From: JAZGGS01 sp963749485
GTDB lineage: Bacteria > Bacteroidota > Ignavibacteria > Ignavibacteriales > Ignavibacteriaceae
NCBI GenBank assembly: GCA_963749485.1
Contig: CAVVMV010000002.1
Coordinates: forward strand, 1-64,000
DNA: 64,000 bases
Direction: 5' to 3'
Every line of letters begins with the position of its first letter. The first letter of the stretch is position 1. The translations under genes were made by a program, and so were the position numbers. The notes under the pieces were generated by a model. That model searched no databases, had not been told where the DNA came from, and saw only the letters and a program-made list of their open reading frames with translations. This document shows, one piece after another, positions 18,616 to 29,697 of the stretch.

Positions 18616-21434
18616 ATGAAAATCAAATTACTATTTTTATTCATAATGTTTTTCAGCATTTCAATTTTTTCGCAGGATGATTTACAAACTTTTCTTTCCG
18701 TTACCAATACAGGAGTTGATGAGTTCCTTAATCAATACCCGGAGTACGATGGCAGAGGAACAATTATATTTATTCTTGATACAGGCGTTGATCCGGGAAT
18801 TGACGGCTTAACTCATACTTCCACCGGGGAAGTTAAAGTTATTGATGTCCAGGATTTTACAGGACAGGGTGATGTTGCTTTGTATGAAGCTGATACTGAT
18901 GAAGATGACGGAGTAGAATACTTTGTAAATGAAGAAATGAATTACAAAGTATCGGGAGCGGATAAGTTGACTTATCATCCAATTAATAATGAATATTTTA
19001 TAGGAGCTTTTGAAGAGAGCAGTATGATAAATTCAAGCTCTGGAGCAGTTGATCTTAATGGCAACGGCGAAAGTGAAGACACTTACTATATTATTGCTTT
19101 TGAAACTATGGTCGAAGATGACCGCTTTTGGGTAGCATATTTTGATACGGACGGTAATGGAGATGTTTCGGATGAATTTCCTTTACAGGATTATAAAACA
19201 AACCAGCAATCTTTTTCAATACCTAATGCGGAAGGTCTTTCGCAGTTAACTTTTGGTTTAAATATATTCCCGGATGAACAGCGCATTTCAATTCATTTTG
19301 ATGATGGCGCACACGGTACCCACTGTGCCGGAATAGCGGCAGGAAATAATATTGGCGGTATTGGCTTATCAGGTGTTGCTCCTGGGGCATATTTAATTAG
19401 CTGCAAACTTGGAAATAATAATTATTCTGGGGGCGCAACAGTTACAGAAAGTATGAAGCAGGCATATATTTATGCAGATAAACTCTCAAAAGAACGTGAA
19501 GAACCTTGTATAATTAACATGAGTTTTGGTATCGGCTCTGAAATAGAAGGAAGATCAGAAATCGAAAAGTTTATTGAAGACTTGGTTAAAGAAAATCCTT
19601 ACCTGTATGTTTGCACAAGCAACGGCAACGAAGGACCTGGCATTTCAACAACAGGTCTTCCTTCGGCAAGCAGCTACGTCTTGTCTTCAGGAGCCGTTTT
19701 AACCGCCGAGGTTGGAAGAGATTTATATGGTGCAAATCTCGAGAAAGATATAATTCTTTATTTCAGTTCGAGAGGAGGCGAAGTTGGCAAACCCGATATT
19801 TGCTCGCCGGGCGCATGTACTTCAACTGTGCCCAACTGGACCGGCAGGGATCGATTTTGGGGAACAAGTATGGCTTCCCCTTACTCTGCGGGTGTGGTTG
19901 CACTTCTTATGAGTGCAGTGATAAATGAGTACCCTGATGTAAAAGTACCTTCTCCATTATTGTTCAAAGCAATTCGTGAAAGTGCAACTAAGCTGGATGG
20001 CTACTCATATCTTGACCAGGGATCAGGATATATAAACGTTGCAGAAGCTTATAAACTGCTTAAAGAATATATTGATAGCGGCGAGATCGATAAGATCGAG
20101 ACTTATACAATTACTTCCATTGCACCTAATATGCCTGACGGCAGAGCGCCAAATCTTTATCTAAGAGATGGTTCTTTTCTTCAACATAAATGAAAAATTC
20201 ACTTTTTCTGTTAGGCGAAATAATTTCGGCAGTATTGATAAATTTTACAGAGATTACAAAATTAAATGTGATGAAGATTGGCTTATCCCAATCCAGAAAA
20301 AAACTTATCTAAGGAATGAGCAGGGAACATCCGTTCAGGTTATGTTTGATAAAACTAAAATGACTGAACCGGGGCTTTATTCTGGAAAGCTAAGAGCTTA
20401 TCGGAATGATAAGAGCAATTTTCCTGAATTTGAAATGCTTGCTACCGTGGTTATTCCGTACGAGTTTACATCTGGAAATAATTATGAAATGAGGTGGGTA
20501 GATAATACTGTAGAGACTGGAATGATCGACAGGTATTTTATTAACCTGCCTGCAGGACAAACTGGGATGAGAATTTCCTTAACAAGAAATCCAGATAAAT
20601 ATTCTATGACCCGATTTCGTTTATTTGATCCTGATGGAAGAGAGTATGATATCTCGTCAGTCCTTTATTCGATTGATGGAGAATATGCAGTTGAAGAATA
20701 TTATTATAACCTCAAGCCGGGAGTTTATGAAGTTGATGTAGAAGGCTACTTTAGAGCAGAGGATGTATCTCAGTATAACCTTCAGGTTAATTTTTATGGT
20801 CTTGAAAGGATTGACAAAAAAGTTATTACACAAGATGATAATATTTTAAAAATCATTAACCATTTTAACAAAAAAGCTAGTTGCAATCTTAGAGGGGAAA
20901 TACCCGGCTACAATAAAGTACATAAAATCGACTTAAAAGGAGGGGATCATTACAAACTGCCAATTTTATTCTTCGGGGAGGTGAATCTTCAAAAGAGTTT
21001 GAATTTGAATTATCAAAAGAAGACTTTAATAAAGTAACTGATTTTGCATTTCTCATTTTAGATGAAGATGGTTACGCCGTGGAAAATAATGCTCTCTCAT
21101 ACAGGGATGGTTCAATTTCTATCGAACGAAGCTCTGATTCAGATAGTGAAAACTACACTCTTGAAATAATTCCAGGTTTTGCGCATAAAGACGGCAAGAT
21201 GATTATAGAATTAACCGAGAAAACAATTTTGGAAAATCCTGTAACCGTAGGTGTTAATTATAATGGGAGAAACCAGGTAACATTGTACCCAAATATTCTT
21301 GTAGAACTAAAATGTGATTTTGAACTGACCAGAAGTCAAATTCCTGAAGATGCAAAATGTTTGGAAAAGTTTATTTAATTGCAGCGGCAAGTGATGAAGT
21401 TGAATGTGAACTTCCTGTCTTGTTTTTCTTCTAA
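18616..21434 (+). CDS. Secreted subtilisin-like serine protease, TPP-II-like, frameshifted
   Basis: An exported S8 protease of about 940 residues. Signal peptide at 1-20 (ends FSQ). The catalytic triad is complete: Asp55 in FILDTGVDPG, His233 in HGTHCAG, Ser418 in GTSMASP, with the oxyanion Asn in SNGNEGPG. About 178 residues separate Asp and His, much more than in subtilisin; such an insertion is typical of tripeptidyl-peptidase II relatives. The C-terminal ~400 residues are beta-rich. The catalytic domain is intact; frame breaks occur near 20185, 20985 and 21358, after which a FFF-stop ends the gene. No T9SS sorting domain is seen, so it is probably periplasmic. A strong terminator follows. 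Confidence 0.87.
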
Positions 21435-21456
21435 ATAAATAGATTAAGGCATTTGG

Positions 21457-21495
21457 ACAGAGGTGCACTTAAGTGCATCTCTGTTTTACTTTTTT
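21457..21495 (+). terminator. Rho-independent terminator
   Basis: Stem ACAGAGGTGCAC (21457-21468) pairs with GTGCATCTCTGT (21473-21484), with one G-U pair and a TTAA loop, followed by a T-rich run to 21495. It ends the protease gene. Confidence 0.92.
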
Positions 21496-21525
21496 AATAA
21501 ATTATCCACTCTGCCAACAATCACA

Positions 21526-23239
21526 CTAGTTCATTATTTCTTTTATCTTTTCAGCCAACTCACTTATTTCAACGTCAAATCGCTCGCCTGTTCTTCGTAT
21601 CTTAACTTCAACTTTATTTTCTTTAAGTTTTTTATCTCCGACTATTACTTGTACAGGCATTCCTAAGAAGATCTGCCTCTTTAAATTTAAATCCTGCCTG
21701 AACGTGTAGTTCTGTCATCAAATAGTACTTCAATCCCGATGTTGCTTAGTTCACCATAAATTTTATTCGATGCATTAGCAACACATCTTTTTTCATATTA
21801 AGTCCCATTAGGTGAACATCAAACGGAGCAAGTGTTTTATCCCATATTATTCCGTTCTCATCATGGTTTTGTTGGAGTGGAGCAAGCCATTACTCTTTCT
21901 ACGCCAATTCCATAACTACCCATCACTATGGGGTGCTCTTTCCCGTTTACATCCAGAAAAAAAGCTCCGAGTGCTTCTGCATACTTTGTTCCGAGTTTGA
22001 ATATATGACCAAGTTCTATTGCTGTAAAAACATCAAGCTTGCCGTTACATTTTTTCTGTCCGGCAGAAGGTTCGGGCACCCTTCACCAGTCAATACAATC
22101 CTTAGATCAGTATATTCTAATTTTTCAACATCACGTTTAAAATCAATTCCGCCAATGTGGTAATCATTTTTATTTGCACCGCTATAAATGTTGTTTGCGT
22201 TTTTTAGTCTGTTATCTGCTATTATTCTGTGATTAAATCCGAATGGTCCAATTGATCCGGCAGCCGCACCGGTAATTTCTAATAGTTCTTCGGGGTGACC
22301 TGGTCTTACTGTTCCGCTTAAATAGTTTTCTAATTTGCTTTCATTTACTTCATCGTTGCCATGCATTAAAATTAAAACAGGACTGCTATCGTGAATGTAA
22401 ATTCTGGACTTAGCACATTGTGATTCATCAATTTTAAAAAATTCGCAAAGCTTCATCAATTGTTTTGACATTTGGTGTGTGAATTTCTTTCAACTCCTCA
22501 CTGTGATCTTCAGTCCGCTTTTTTGCGTTCAGCTTTGAGGTTGCAACCTCAACATTTGCTGCATAGCCGCACGATTCACAGTGAGCAACTGTATCTTCAC
22601 CGGCATCTGATTTTACCATAAACTCTTCCGATCCCGACCTCCCATTGCACCGCTGAACGCACCGACAACAAAATATTTTATCTTACATCTGTCAAAAATA
22701 TTTCTGTAAGCACCATCGTGTTTGTGGTAAGATTTATCTTGGTCTTCCGGGTTAATATCAAACGAGTAAGCATCCTTCATTAAAAATTGCCTGCTGCGTA
22801 TAACCCCGCTTCTCGGTCTTGCTTCGTTTCTAAACTTTGTTTGTATCTGGTACCATATCTGCGGCATATCTTTATAAGACTTAACCACATTCCTTGCATG
22901 GAAAGTCATTATCTCTTCGTGAGTCGGTGCCAAAACATAATCGCGGTTTTTTATATGAAAAAGCGTATCTCCAAAAGCTTCAACTCTTCCTGTTTCTTCC
23001 CAAATCTCTTTCGGGTTTAATGCCGGAAGATGAAATTCTTGTCCACCAATAGCATCCATCTCTTCCCTTATTATCTCGGATATTTTCTTTATTACTTTAT
23101 AACCAAGGGGAAGGAAAGAATATATGCCTGCCCCAACCATTCTTATCATACCTGATCGAAGCATAAGAATATGGCTTGCTACAACTGCATCATTTGGTAC
23201 TTCTTTTAATGTTGGAACGAACGATTTAGTCAGTTTCAT
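21526..23239 (-). CDS. proS: Prolyl-tRNA synthetase (bacterial type, with editing domain), frameshifted
   Basis: Class II aminoacyl-tRNA synthetase charging tRNA-Pro. Starting at ATG 23239: KLTKSFVPTLKEVPNDA, motif 1 around GAGIYSFLPLGYKVI, motif 2 in FRNEARPRSGVIRSRQF, and a YbaK-like editing insertion (ITGAAAGSIGPFG) that removes mischarged Ala. After the insertion come HIFKLGTKYAEALGA, motif 3 in MGSYGIGVERVMA, and the C-terminal anticodon-binding domain ending RRTGERFDVEISEL. At least six frame breaks (near 22625, 22445, 22035, 21865, 21790, 21700) interrupt it. Because the enzyme is essential and every motif survives, the breaks are almost certainly errors in the sequence. Confidence 0.93.
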
Positions 23240-23360
23240 AACTTGATTATTTATTGAAAATTGTGGCTAAAAATAACCATTTGAGGAGGTTATTCAAAGT
23301 TGGCTTTGAAAGTGAAAATCTATTTGCGGGAGGAGTATTTGAAATTAATCTGATTCCAGC

Positions 23361-24588
23361 TTATTGCTTCTCAACATCTTTGAAGAGATAAACTTTATCC
23401 CTCGGTCTAACCAGTTCATCAATTACAAACGTAACTTCATCTCCTTTTTCTGCGCTGGTTGCTGCTTCATCATTTCTTAGGAAGCTGTTTACTTTTAATT
23501 CGATAACTCCTGTTGTTTCTCCTATAATCAGCAGATCATCATTTTGATTTAACGAACCGGATTCGATTAATATATGAACTACTTTTGCTTTCTGGAAATA
23601 GTTAAGAACTTTGCCTAAATATTCTTTTCTCTTTGTAGCTTTTGTACCGTGGATGTCTGCGTAATCTTCGGATGAAGGAACCTCAAAATAAAATCCGGAA
23701 GAAAATCCCCTGTTGTAAACTTGTTTTAATTCTTCTAACATTTCTTTTTTAATATCATCAGTAAGTTTACCTTCAAAATAAAGATCTATTGCACGACGGT
23801 AAACGGAAACAGTTTTTGCAACATATTCGGGGCTGCGTTTTCTCCCTTCTATTTTAAATGAATCAATTCCAGCTTCAATTAATTGATCGATAAATTCAAT
23901 TGTGCAAAGATCGTTTGGAGACATCACATAATCTTCACCTAGTATCAATGATTTATCCGAAGCACTGTCATAAACTTCAAATTCTCTTCTGCATGATTGT
24001 ACACACTCGCCTCGATTTGCACTTTGCCCAAACATATGATGGCTCATAAAACATCTTCCGCTAACAGCAATACACATTGCACCGTGAACAAATGCTTCAA
24101 TTTCCAGGTCGGTGTTGGCTCTTATCTTTTTTATCTCTTCAAGTGAACATTCGCGAGCAAGAACAATATCGTACAGCGCCCAGTTTTTTGTAAATGGATG
24201 CCGCAAGCGAATTTGAAACAGAACCCTGAGTTGAAATACAAAAGGGTAAATTGTGTTTGCTGCACAATTCCGCGACAGATAAGTCCCAGCATATGATGTT
24301 ATCTATTCCGTTGTTTTTTGCTGAGATAATAATATCTTCCAGTTCTTTTATTTCTTCCTCAAAAACAATTGAATTAATTGTCAGGAAAGTCTTTACCCCA
24401 TTCTCTTTACAGAACTTTACTATCTCAGGAAGTTCATCAACAGTAAAGTTAGCAGCTTTAGCGCGCATATTAAGTTTATCAACACCAAAATAGACTGCAT
24501 TAGCACCAGCATTCACAGCGGTTCTCAGCATTGTCCAATCACCGGCAGGAGCCATAAGTTCCGGTTTTTGAGTAATCTCTGTTTTCAT
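23361..24588 (-). CDS. trhP: U32-family protein, TrhP (YegQ)-like tRNA hydroxylation factor, frameshifted
   Basis: A U32 'peptidase' family protein of about 410 residues, now known in model bacteria as the prephenate-dependent tRNA uridine hydroxylation factor TrhP. Seen: PELMAPAGDWTMLRTAVNAGA at the N-terminus, then after one frame change near 24190 the family signature EAFVHGAMCIAVSGRC, followed by SANRGECVQSCRREF (likely cluster-binding Cys) and FKIEGRKRSPEY. The start at 24588 is preferred over an upstream in-frame ATG because the conserved part begins here. proS lies downstream on the same strand. The exact substrate is inferred from homology; other U32 subgroups exist. Confidence 0.82.
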
Positions 24589-24665
24589 AAATTTGATATA
24601 TTTAAAATGAAAAAACACGTAAAAGATGCATCACATTATCATCCATTACGTGCTTAAACTTTTTA

Positions 24666-25908
24666 CTAAGATTTTCGCTCCCAAACCTGGGCAATTTCTA
24701 CAATTACTTTTACAGCCATTTCCATATCCTGAATTGCAACCCACTCAAGCTGTGAATGGAAGCTATGTTCACCTGCAAATATATTTGGAGTTGGCAGACC
24801 CATAAAGGATAATCTGCTTCCATCTGTACCGCCGCGGATAGGATGAGTTATTGGTTCAATATCAAGATTTTTCATCGCTTCAAATGCATATTCATAAACC
24901 TGTGGATGATTATCGAGTATCTCTTTCATATTGCGATATTGTTCAATAACCTCAAACTCTAATTTTGAGCCGGGAAACTTAGCTATGGTTTCTTCAGCAA
25001 ATTTCTTAAGTAGATCTTCAAGCTTTTTCAGGTTGGAAGTTTTAAAATCGCGGATGATAAATTTTAAAGTTGTTTTTTCTTCGTTGCCATTCATTGATAC
25101 AGGATGAAAATATCCTTCTCTCTTATCTGTGGTTTCCGGAGAAAGTTTATCTTTTGGTAAGCTGTCTATAAAAGCTGAAGCCACTTTCATCGAGTTAATC
25201 ATTATACCTTTAGCATAACCGGGATGAATATTTTTCCCAATAAAATTAATGTTAACTGCATCTGCGCTAAATGTTTCAATTTCAACTTCGCCTCTGCTGG
25301 AACCATCTACAGTGTAAGCATACTTAGCACCAAGCTTTTTAAGATCAATCTTTTCAGTTCCTCTGCCGGTTTCTTCATCAGGAGTAAAACAGATTTTAAC
25401 CGGTCCGTGCTTTACTTCCGGGTGGGCAAGGAGATAAGCAACAGCATCCATTATTTCAGCAACACCTGCTTTATTATCTGCACCAAGTAAAGTTGTTCCA
25501 TCAGTAGTGATGATATCAAAACCAATCATATTTTTTAGATCAGGATTTTCACTCTCCTTAATAATCCAGCCACCGTTTTCTAAAGCTATATCGCCACCCT
25601 GATAATTTTTTCTGATGATAGGATTTACATCTTTTCCTGTAACTGCAGGAGATGTATCAACGTGAGCAATAAAAGCAATCGGGTCAACTTTTTTATCAGT
25701 ATTGGAAGGAAGAGTTGCCATAACATAACCCCACTCATCCATATGAGCATCTTCCAATACCCATTGCCTTCAGATCATTTGCAAGATCCTGCGAAAGCAC
25801 TTTTTGCTTTTCCGTACTTGGAAAACTTTCCGATTCTTCATCCGATTGAGTATCGTATTTAACATATTTTAGAAATCTATCTACACAAGTAAATTTATAA
25901 TTTATCAT
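24666..25908 (-). CDS. pepT: Peptidase T (tripeptide aminopeptidase), frameshifted
   Basis: M20B zinc aminopeptidase that removes N-terminal residues from tripeptides in the cytoplasm. From ATG 25908 the frame reads VDRFLKYVKYDTQSDEES; one frame change near 25755 leads into the intact part. Metal and catalytic residues seen: His and Asp in IAHVDTSPAV, Asp in TLLGADNKAGVAE, the Glu pair in FTPDEETGRG, Asp in YTVDGS, and His in GEHSFHSQLEW. Length (about 413) matches PepT. An AGGAGG lies upstream of the start at somewhat long spacing. Deleting one base in the GGTATTGG stretch restores the frame. Confidence 0.93.
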
Positions 25909-25949
25909 CAAACATTTATTCCTCCTGGAATTTATAATAATGAAAATTT

Positions 25950-27457
25950 TTATTTATCTACTCTAATAATTTCTACTCTCCTGTTCTTTGCTCTTCCTTC
26001 AGGAGTTTTATTATCAGCAATCGGTTCTATGCTTCCAAGCCCAACAACAGTAAACCTTCCTTTTGGTATTCCTCTCGATACAAAATAATTCAATACTGAT
26101 TCAGCTCTCATCTGAGACATTTGAATATTTCCTTCTTTCGAGCCAACATTATCGGTATGTCCCTCAATTCTCCATCGAGACATAGGATATTTTTTCATCT
26201 CTTCAAGTATTTTATCAAGCTGTGGAAAAGCAGCTGGTTTCAATTTGGCGCTGTTAAATCCGAATGATGTTTCAGAGCTAAGTGTTACTTCCTCAACTAA
26301 GCCTGTTTCTTCAACTATCGGTTCAGGAGTTATTTCTGGCTTCGGAATCAAAATAATTGGTGTAATTTCACATCCTTGATCATCTACTTGTATTCCTGCT
26401 GGTGTTCCCGGGCATTGATCTAAATGATCAGGAACTCCATCAAGATCTGAATCAACCGGGCAGCCGTTTTTATCAACATCAACCTCGTAGGAAGTGTTGG
26501 GGCATTTATCAAGGTAATCTGGCACACCATCCGCATCCCTATCAAAGGGGCATCCGTAATCATCAACCTGAATTCCGCGCTGAGTACCCGGACAAAGATC
26601 CATATAATCAGGCACGCCGTCTTTATCGGAATCTAGTGCACAACCTTTTGAATCTACCTTTGCTCCTTTTGGAGTTTCGGGGCAGTCATCCATAAAATCG
26701 GCAACACCATCTTTATCAGAATCCAACGGGCAGCCAAACTCATCCACTTTAATTCCGGCCGGAGTGTTAGGGCAGCTATCATCCGAATCGATTACACCAT
26801 CGCCGTCTGTATCATATTCGGTTAAGAAAGAATATGAAATGCCTCCCATAATTGTAAAGAACATATCGTTGGTTGTACCTTTTGCCTTGATCATCAAGCC
26901 AATCGTTTGGCGACATTTGTACACCGGTATTTAGATTAAGAGAAAGATTTTCTGTAACGGGATATTTTATTCCAAGCTCTGCATTGTAGTTAATTTCACT
27001 CCTGCTGTAAACACCTGCTTTGTTATTCGGGAGTTGCACACCTCCTTCACCTTTCGGATCGAAACTTAGACTTGAGATACCGGCAAAGAAATAAGGGAAA
27101 AGTTCATCATTAACACTTAACATAAAAATTACACCAACACCAAGCGTGGAAATATTTGTTCTGAATTCTTTAGGATCGAGACTCTGGATCGTTCCCGCTT
27201 AGAAATCCTGCGCTTCCAAACGCTCTTAAACCGAAAGAGCTTTTAACCCAGGCAGGGAAGAAATATTCGATTGATAGTCTGCCTAGGTAATCGGTTCCAA
27301 GGCCTTCGTAATCTGTACTCGCAAGTGTGGCGCCAGCTTCTACAGAAAGTACAACTGTTCCGGAAAAAGGATTATACTTTTGTGTTTTAGTACCTTGCGA
27401 AAAAGTTGAAGAATTTAGTAATAAACTTATAATAAATAATGAAGCAATAATTCTCAT
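25950..27457 (-). CDS. OmpA-family outer-membrane protein with TSP3 repeats, frameshifted
   Basis: About 500 residues: signal peptide (1-20, ends TFSQ), an N-terminal beta-barrel (Gly/aromatic alternating strands such as YLGRLSIEYFFPAW and ELGIKYPVTENLSLNLNTG), five calcium-binding thrombospondin type 3 repeats of the form D-x-D-x-DGVxDxxDxCPxTP, a Pro/Glu-rich linker and a C-terminal OmpA peptidoglycan-binding domain (RIEGHTDNVGSKEGN; GRAKNRRVEII). It should tether the outer membrane to peptidoglycan. Frame breaks near 27180 and 26905 fall in the barrel; the rest is intact. The repeats encode the same ~36-residue unit five times and are visible as DNA repeats between about 26390 and 26830. 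Confidence 0.92.
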
Positions 27458-27566
27458 TCAAACTTCCGTTAATTTTGATTAGGTGAACACAAATTTAAGT
27501 GTAATTAGGGTTTTCACAAAGTGTGAGGATGCCTGGGTCAATAATGTCCGTATTTTAAAACGGTTC

Positions 27567-28695
27567 TTAAAATCCCCTCTTCAAAACCTTTTCCATATCC
27601 GATTTTATCATTAGCTGAACAAGATCCTCGAATTTAGTTTCGGCTTTCCAGCCAATTTCCTTTTCTGCTTTTGCAGCATCACCAATCAGCAGATCAACTT
27701 CAGTTGGACGGTAGTAGTTGGGATCAACAGCAACAACAACATCCCCGGTTTTAAGTTCTGCTGGTAAATTCAAAACTGAATAAATCTTTTTTTGATGAAT
27801 AATCGATCAGGGATTTTGCTTTATCAAGGTCTATTGATTTTATTTTACCTTGTTCATTCTCTCCTTTTCCAGACCATTCAAGTTCAATCCCTATATTCTG
27901 AAATGTAAGACTTGTAAACTCACGGACTGTGTGCGTTTCGCCGGTTGCAAGAACGTAATCACCTGCAATATTATGCTGAAGTATTTTCCACATTCCTTCG
28001 CAGTATTCTGGTGCATAACCCCAGTCCCTTTTTGCATCAAGATTACCAAGTGTAACAACCTTCTGTAAACCTGCAGCAATTCGTGAAGCAGCGCGGGTAA
28101 TTTTTCGTGTTACAAAAGTTTCACCCCTGCGCGGCGATTCGTGGTTAAACAATATTCCGTTTGAAGCAAAAATATTATACGCCTCACGGTAGTTTACTAT
28201 TATCCAGTAACCGTAAAGTTTTGCAACACCGTAAGGTGAGCGGGGATAAAAAGGTGTGTCTTCATTTTGTGGTATTTCTCTGGCTTTACCATAAAGCTCA
28301 CTTGTTGATGCCTGGTAAAATTTAACTTTTCTTAATCCAACTTCTCTAATTGCATCAAGGAATCTTAATGTTCCAAGCGCATCAACCTGTGCTGTATAAT
28401 CAGGAACTTCAAATGATACTTTAACATGACTTTGTGCTGCAAGGTTATAGATTTCATCGGGTTCAATTTTTTCAAGCAAACGGTTCAGGTTACTTGTATC
28501 AACAAGATCTCCGTAATGCAGAAATAATTTTTTATTAAGGATTTCAGGATCGTTGTAAAGATGATCTATCCTGCCGGTGTTAAAGGAACTGCTTCTTCTA
28601 ATAATTCCGTGAACTTCATATCCTTTATCAAGAAGAAGTTCAGTTAAATAACTTCCATCCTGCCCGGTTATTCCGGTTATTAAAGCTTTTTTCAA
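27567..28695 (-). CDS. gmd: GDP-mannose 4,6-dehydratase, frameshifted
   Basis: Short-chain dehydrogenase that converts GDP-mannose to GDP-4-keto-6-deoxymannose, the first step to GDP-L-fucose and related sugars. Seen: NADP motif TGITGQDGSYL, RRSSSFNTGRIDHLY, NLAAQSHVKVSFE, catalytic Y-x3-K in YGVAKLYGYW, and NHESPRRGETFVTRKITR, all specific to Gmd. One frame change near 27780 separates the last ~70 residues (YYRPTEVDLLIGD). It starts with TTG overlapping the fcl stop (AATTGA), so fcl and gmd are coupled. Confidence 0.94.
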
Positions 28696-29668
28696 TTCTT
28701 TCTCCTGGTTTCTAAATTCTCCTTAAACCATTTATAAGTCTTTACTAAACCTTCGCGCAGTTCAGTTTTATATTTCCAACCCAAGTTCGTTAATTCTTGA
28801 TACATCCATCAACTTTCGTGGTGTTCCATCCGGTTTAGATTCATCGTGTACTATCTTTCCTTTAAATCCAATTACATCTGCTATCATTTCAGCCAATTCA
28901 TTAATTGTTAAATCTTTTCCTGAACCAATATTTATGTGCGATATTCCTTTTTCATATAAATCTTTTGCTTCAACATTTTCCATCATAAAAATTATTGCAT
29001 CTGCAAGATCTTCAACATACAAAAATTCACGCATTGGTTTTCCAGTACCCCAAATTGTAACTGATTTATCATTTCTTCTTTTTAGCTTCATAAATTTTTC
29101 TAATCAGGGCAGGAAGAACATGCGAGGTTTGCAAATCAAAATTATCAAAAGGACCATACATATTTGTTGGCATAACCGAATAAAAATTACATCCATACTG
29201 CCTGTAATAATTTTCGCAAAGTTTTATTCCTGCAATTTTGGCAATAGCATATGGCTCATTTGTAAATTCCAGATAACCTGAAAGAAGGTATTCCTCCTTA
29301 AGCGGCTGAGGGGCAAGTTTAGGATAGATACATGAACTTCCTAAAAAGATAAGTTTTTCAACATCATTTTTGTAGGCAGCATTTATAATGTTTGCTTCTA
29401 TCATCAGGTTATCGTAAATAAACTCAGCGCGGTAAGTATTGTTAGCAAGTATTCCACCAACCTTTGCAGCAGCAACGATTACTACTTCGGGTTTTTCATC
29501 TTGAAACAATTTTTCGGTTTCATCCTGGCGCATTAAATCAAGACCGGGAAAATCTTTAACTAAAAGATGTTTATAACCATTCGCTTCCAATCCTCTTTTA
29601 ATAGCTGAGCCAACCATCCCTGTGTGCCCGGCAAGATAGATTTTTTTTTCTTTATAATTTTTGTTCAT
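28692..29668 (-). CDS. fcl: GDP-L-fucose synthase, frameshifted
   Basis: Epimerase-reductase that makes GDP-L-fucose from the Gmd product. From ATG 29668: NADP motif YLAGHTGMVGSAI, VVIVAAAKVGGILANN, LGSSCIYPKLAPQP, catalytic Y-x3-K in YAIAKIAG, and MPTNMYGPFDNF. Frame changes near 29085 (in an AAGAAGAAA run) and near 28775 precede the C-terminal REFLYVEDLADAI and LGWKYKTELREG segments. The first half reads in the same frame as the Wzi-like gene upstream only because that gene has lost its stop. Its inferred TGA overlaps the gmd TTG start. Confidence 0.92.
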
Positions 29669-29697
29669 GTATAGTACAACTGAATCAAAAAATAATT

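Noticed and set aside
26390..26830. Short tandem repeats as a CRISPR-like array
   Set aside because: The repeats encode the Asp-rich TSP3 units of the OmpA-family protein; they differ at the DNA level and have no spacer-like unique segments.
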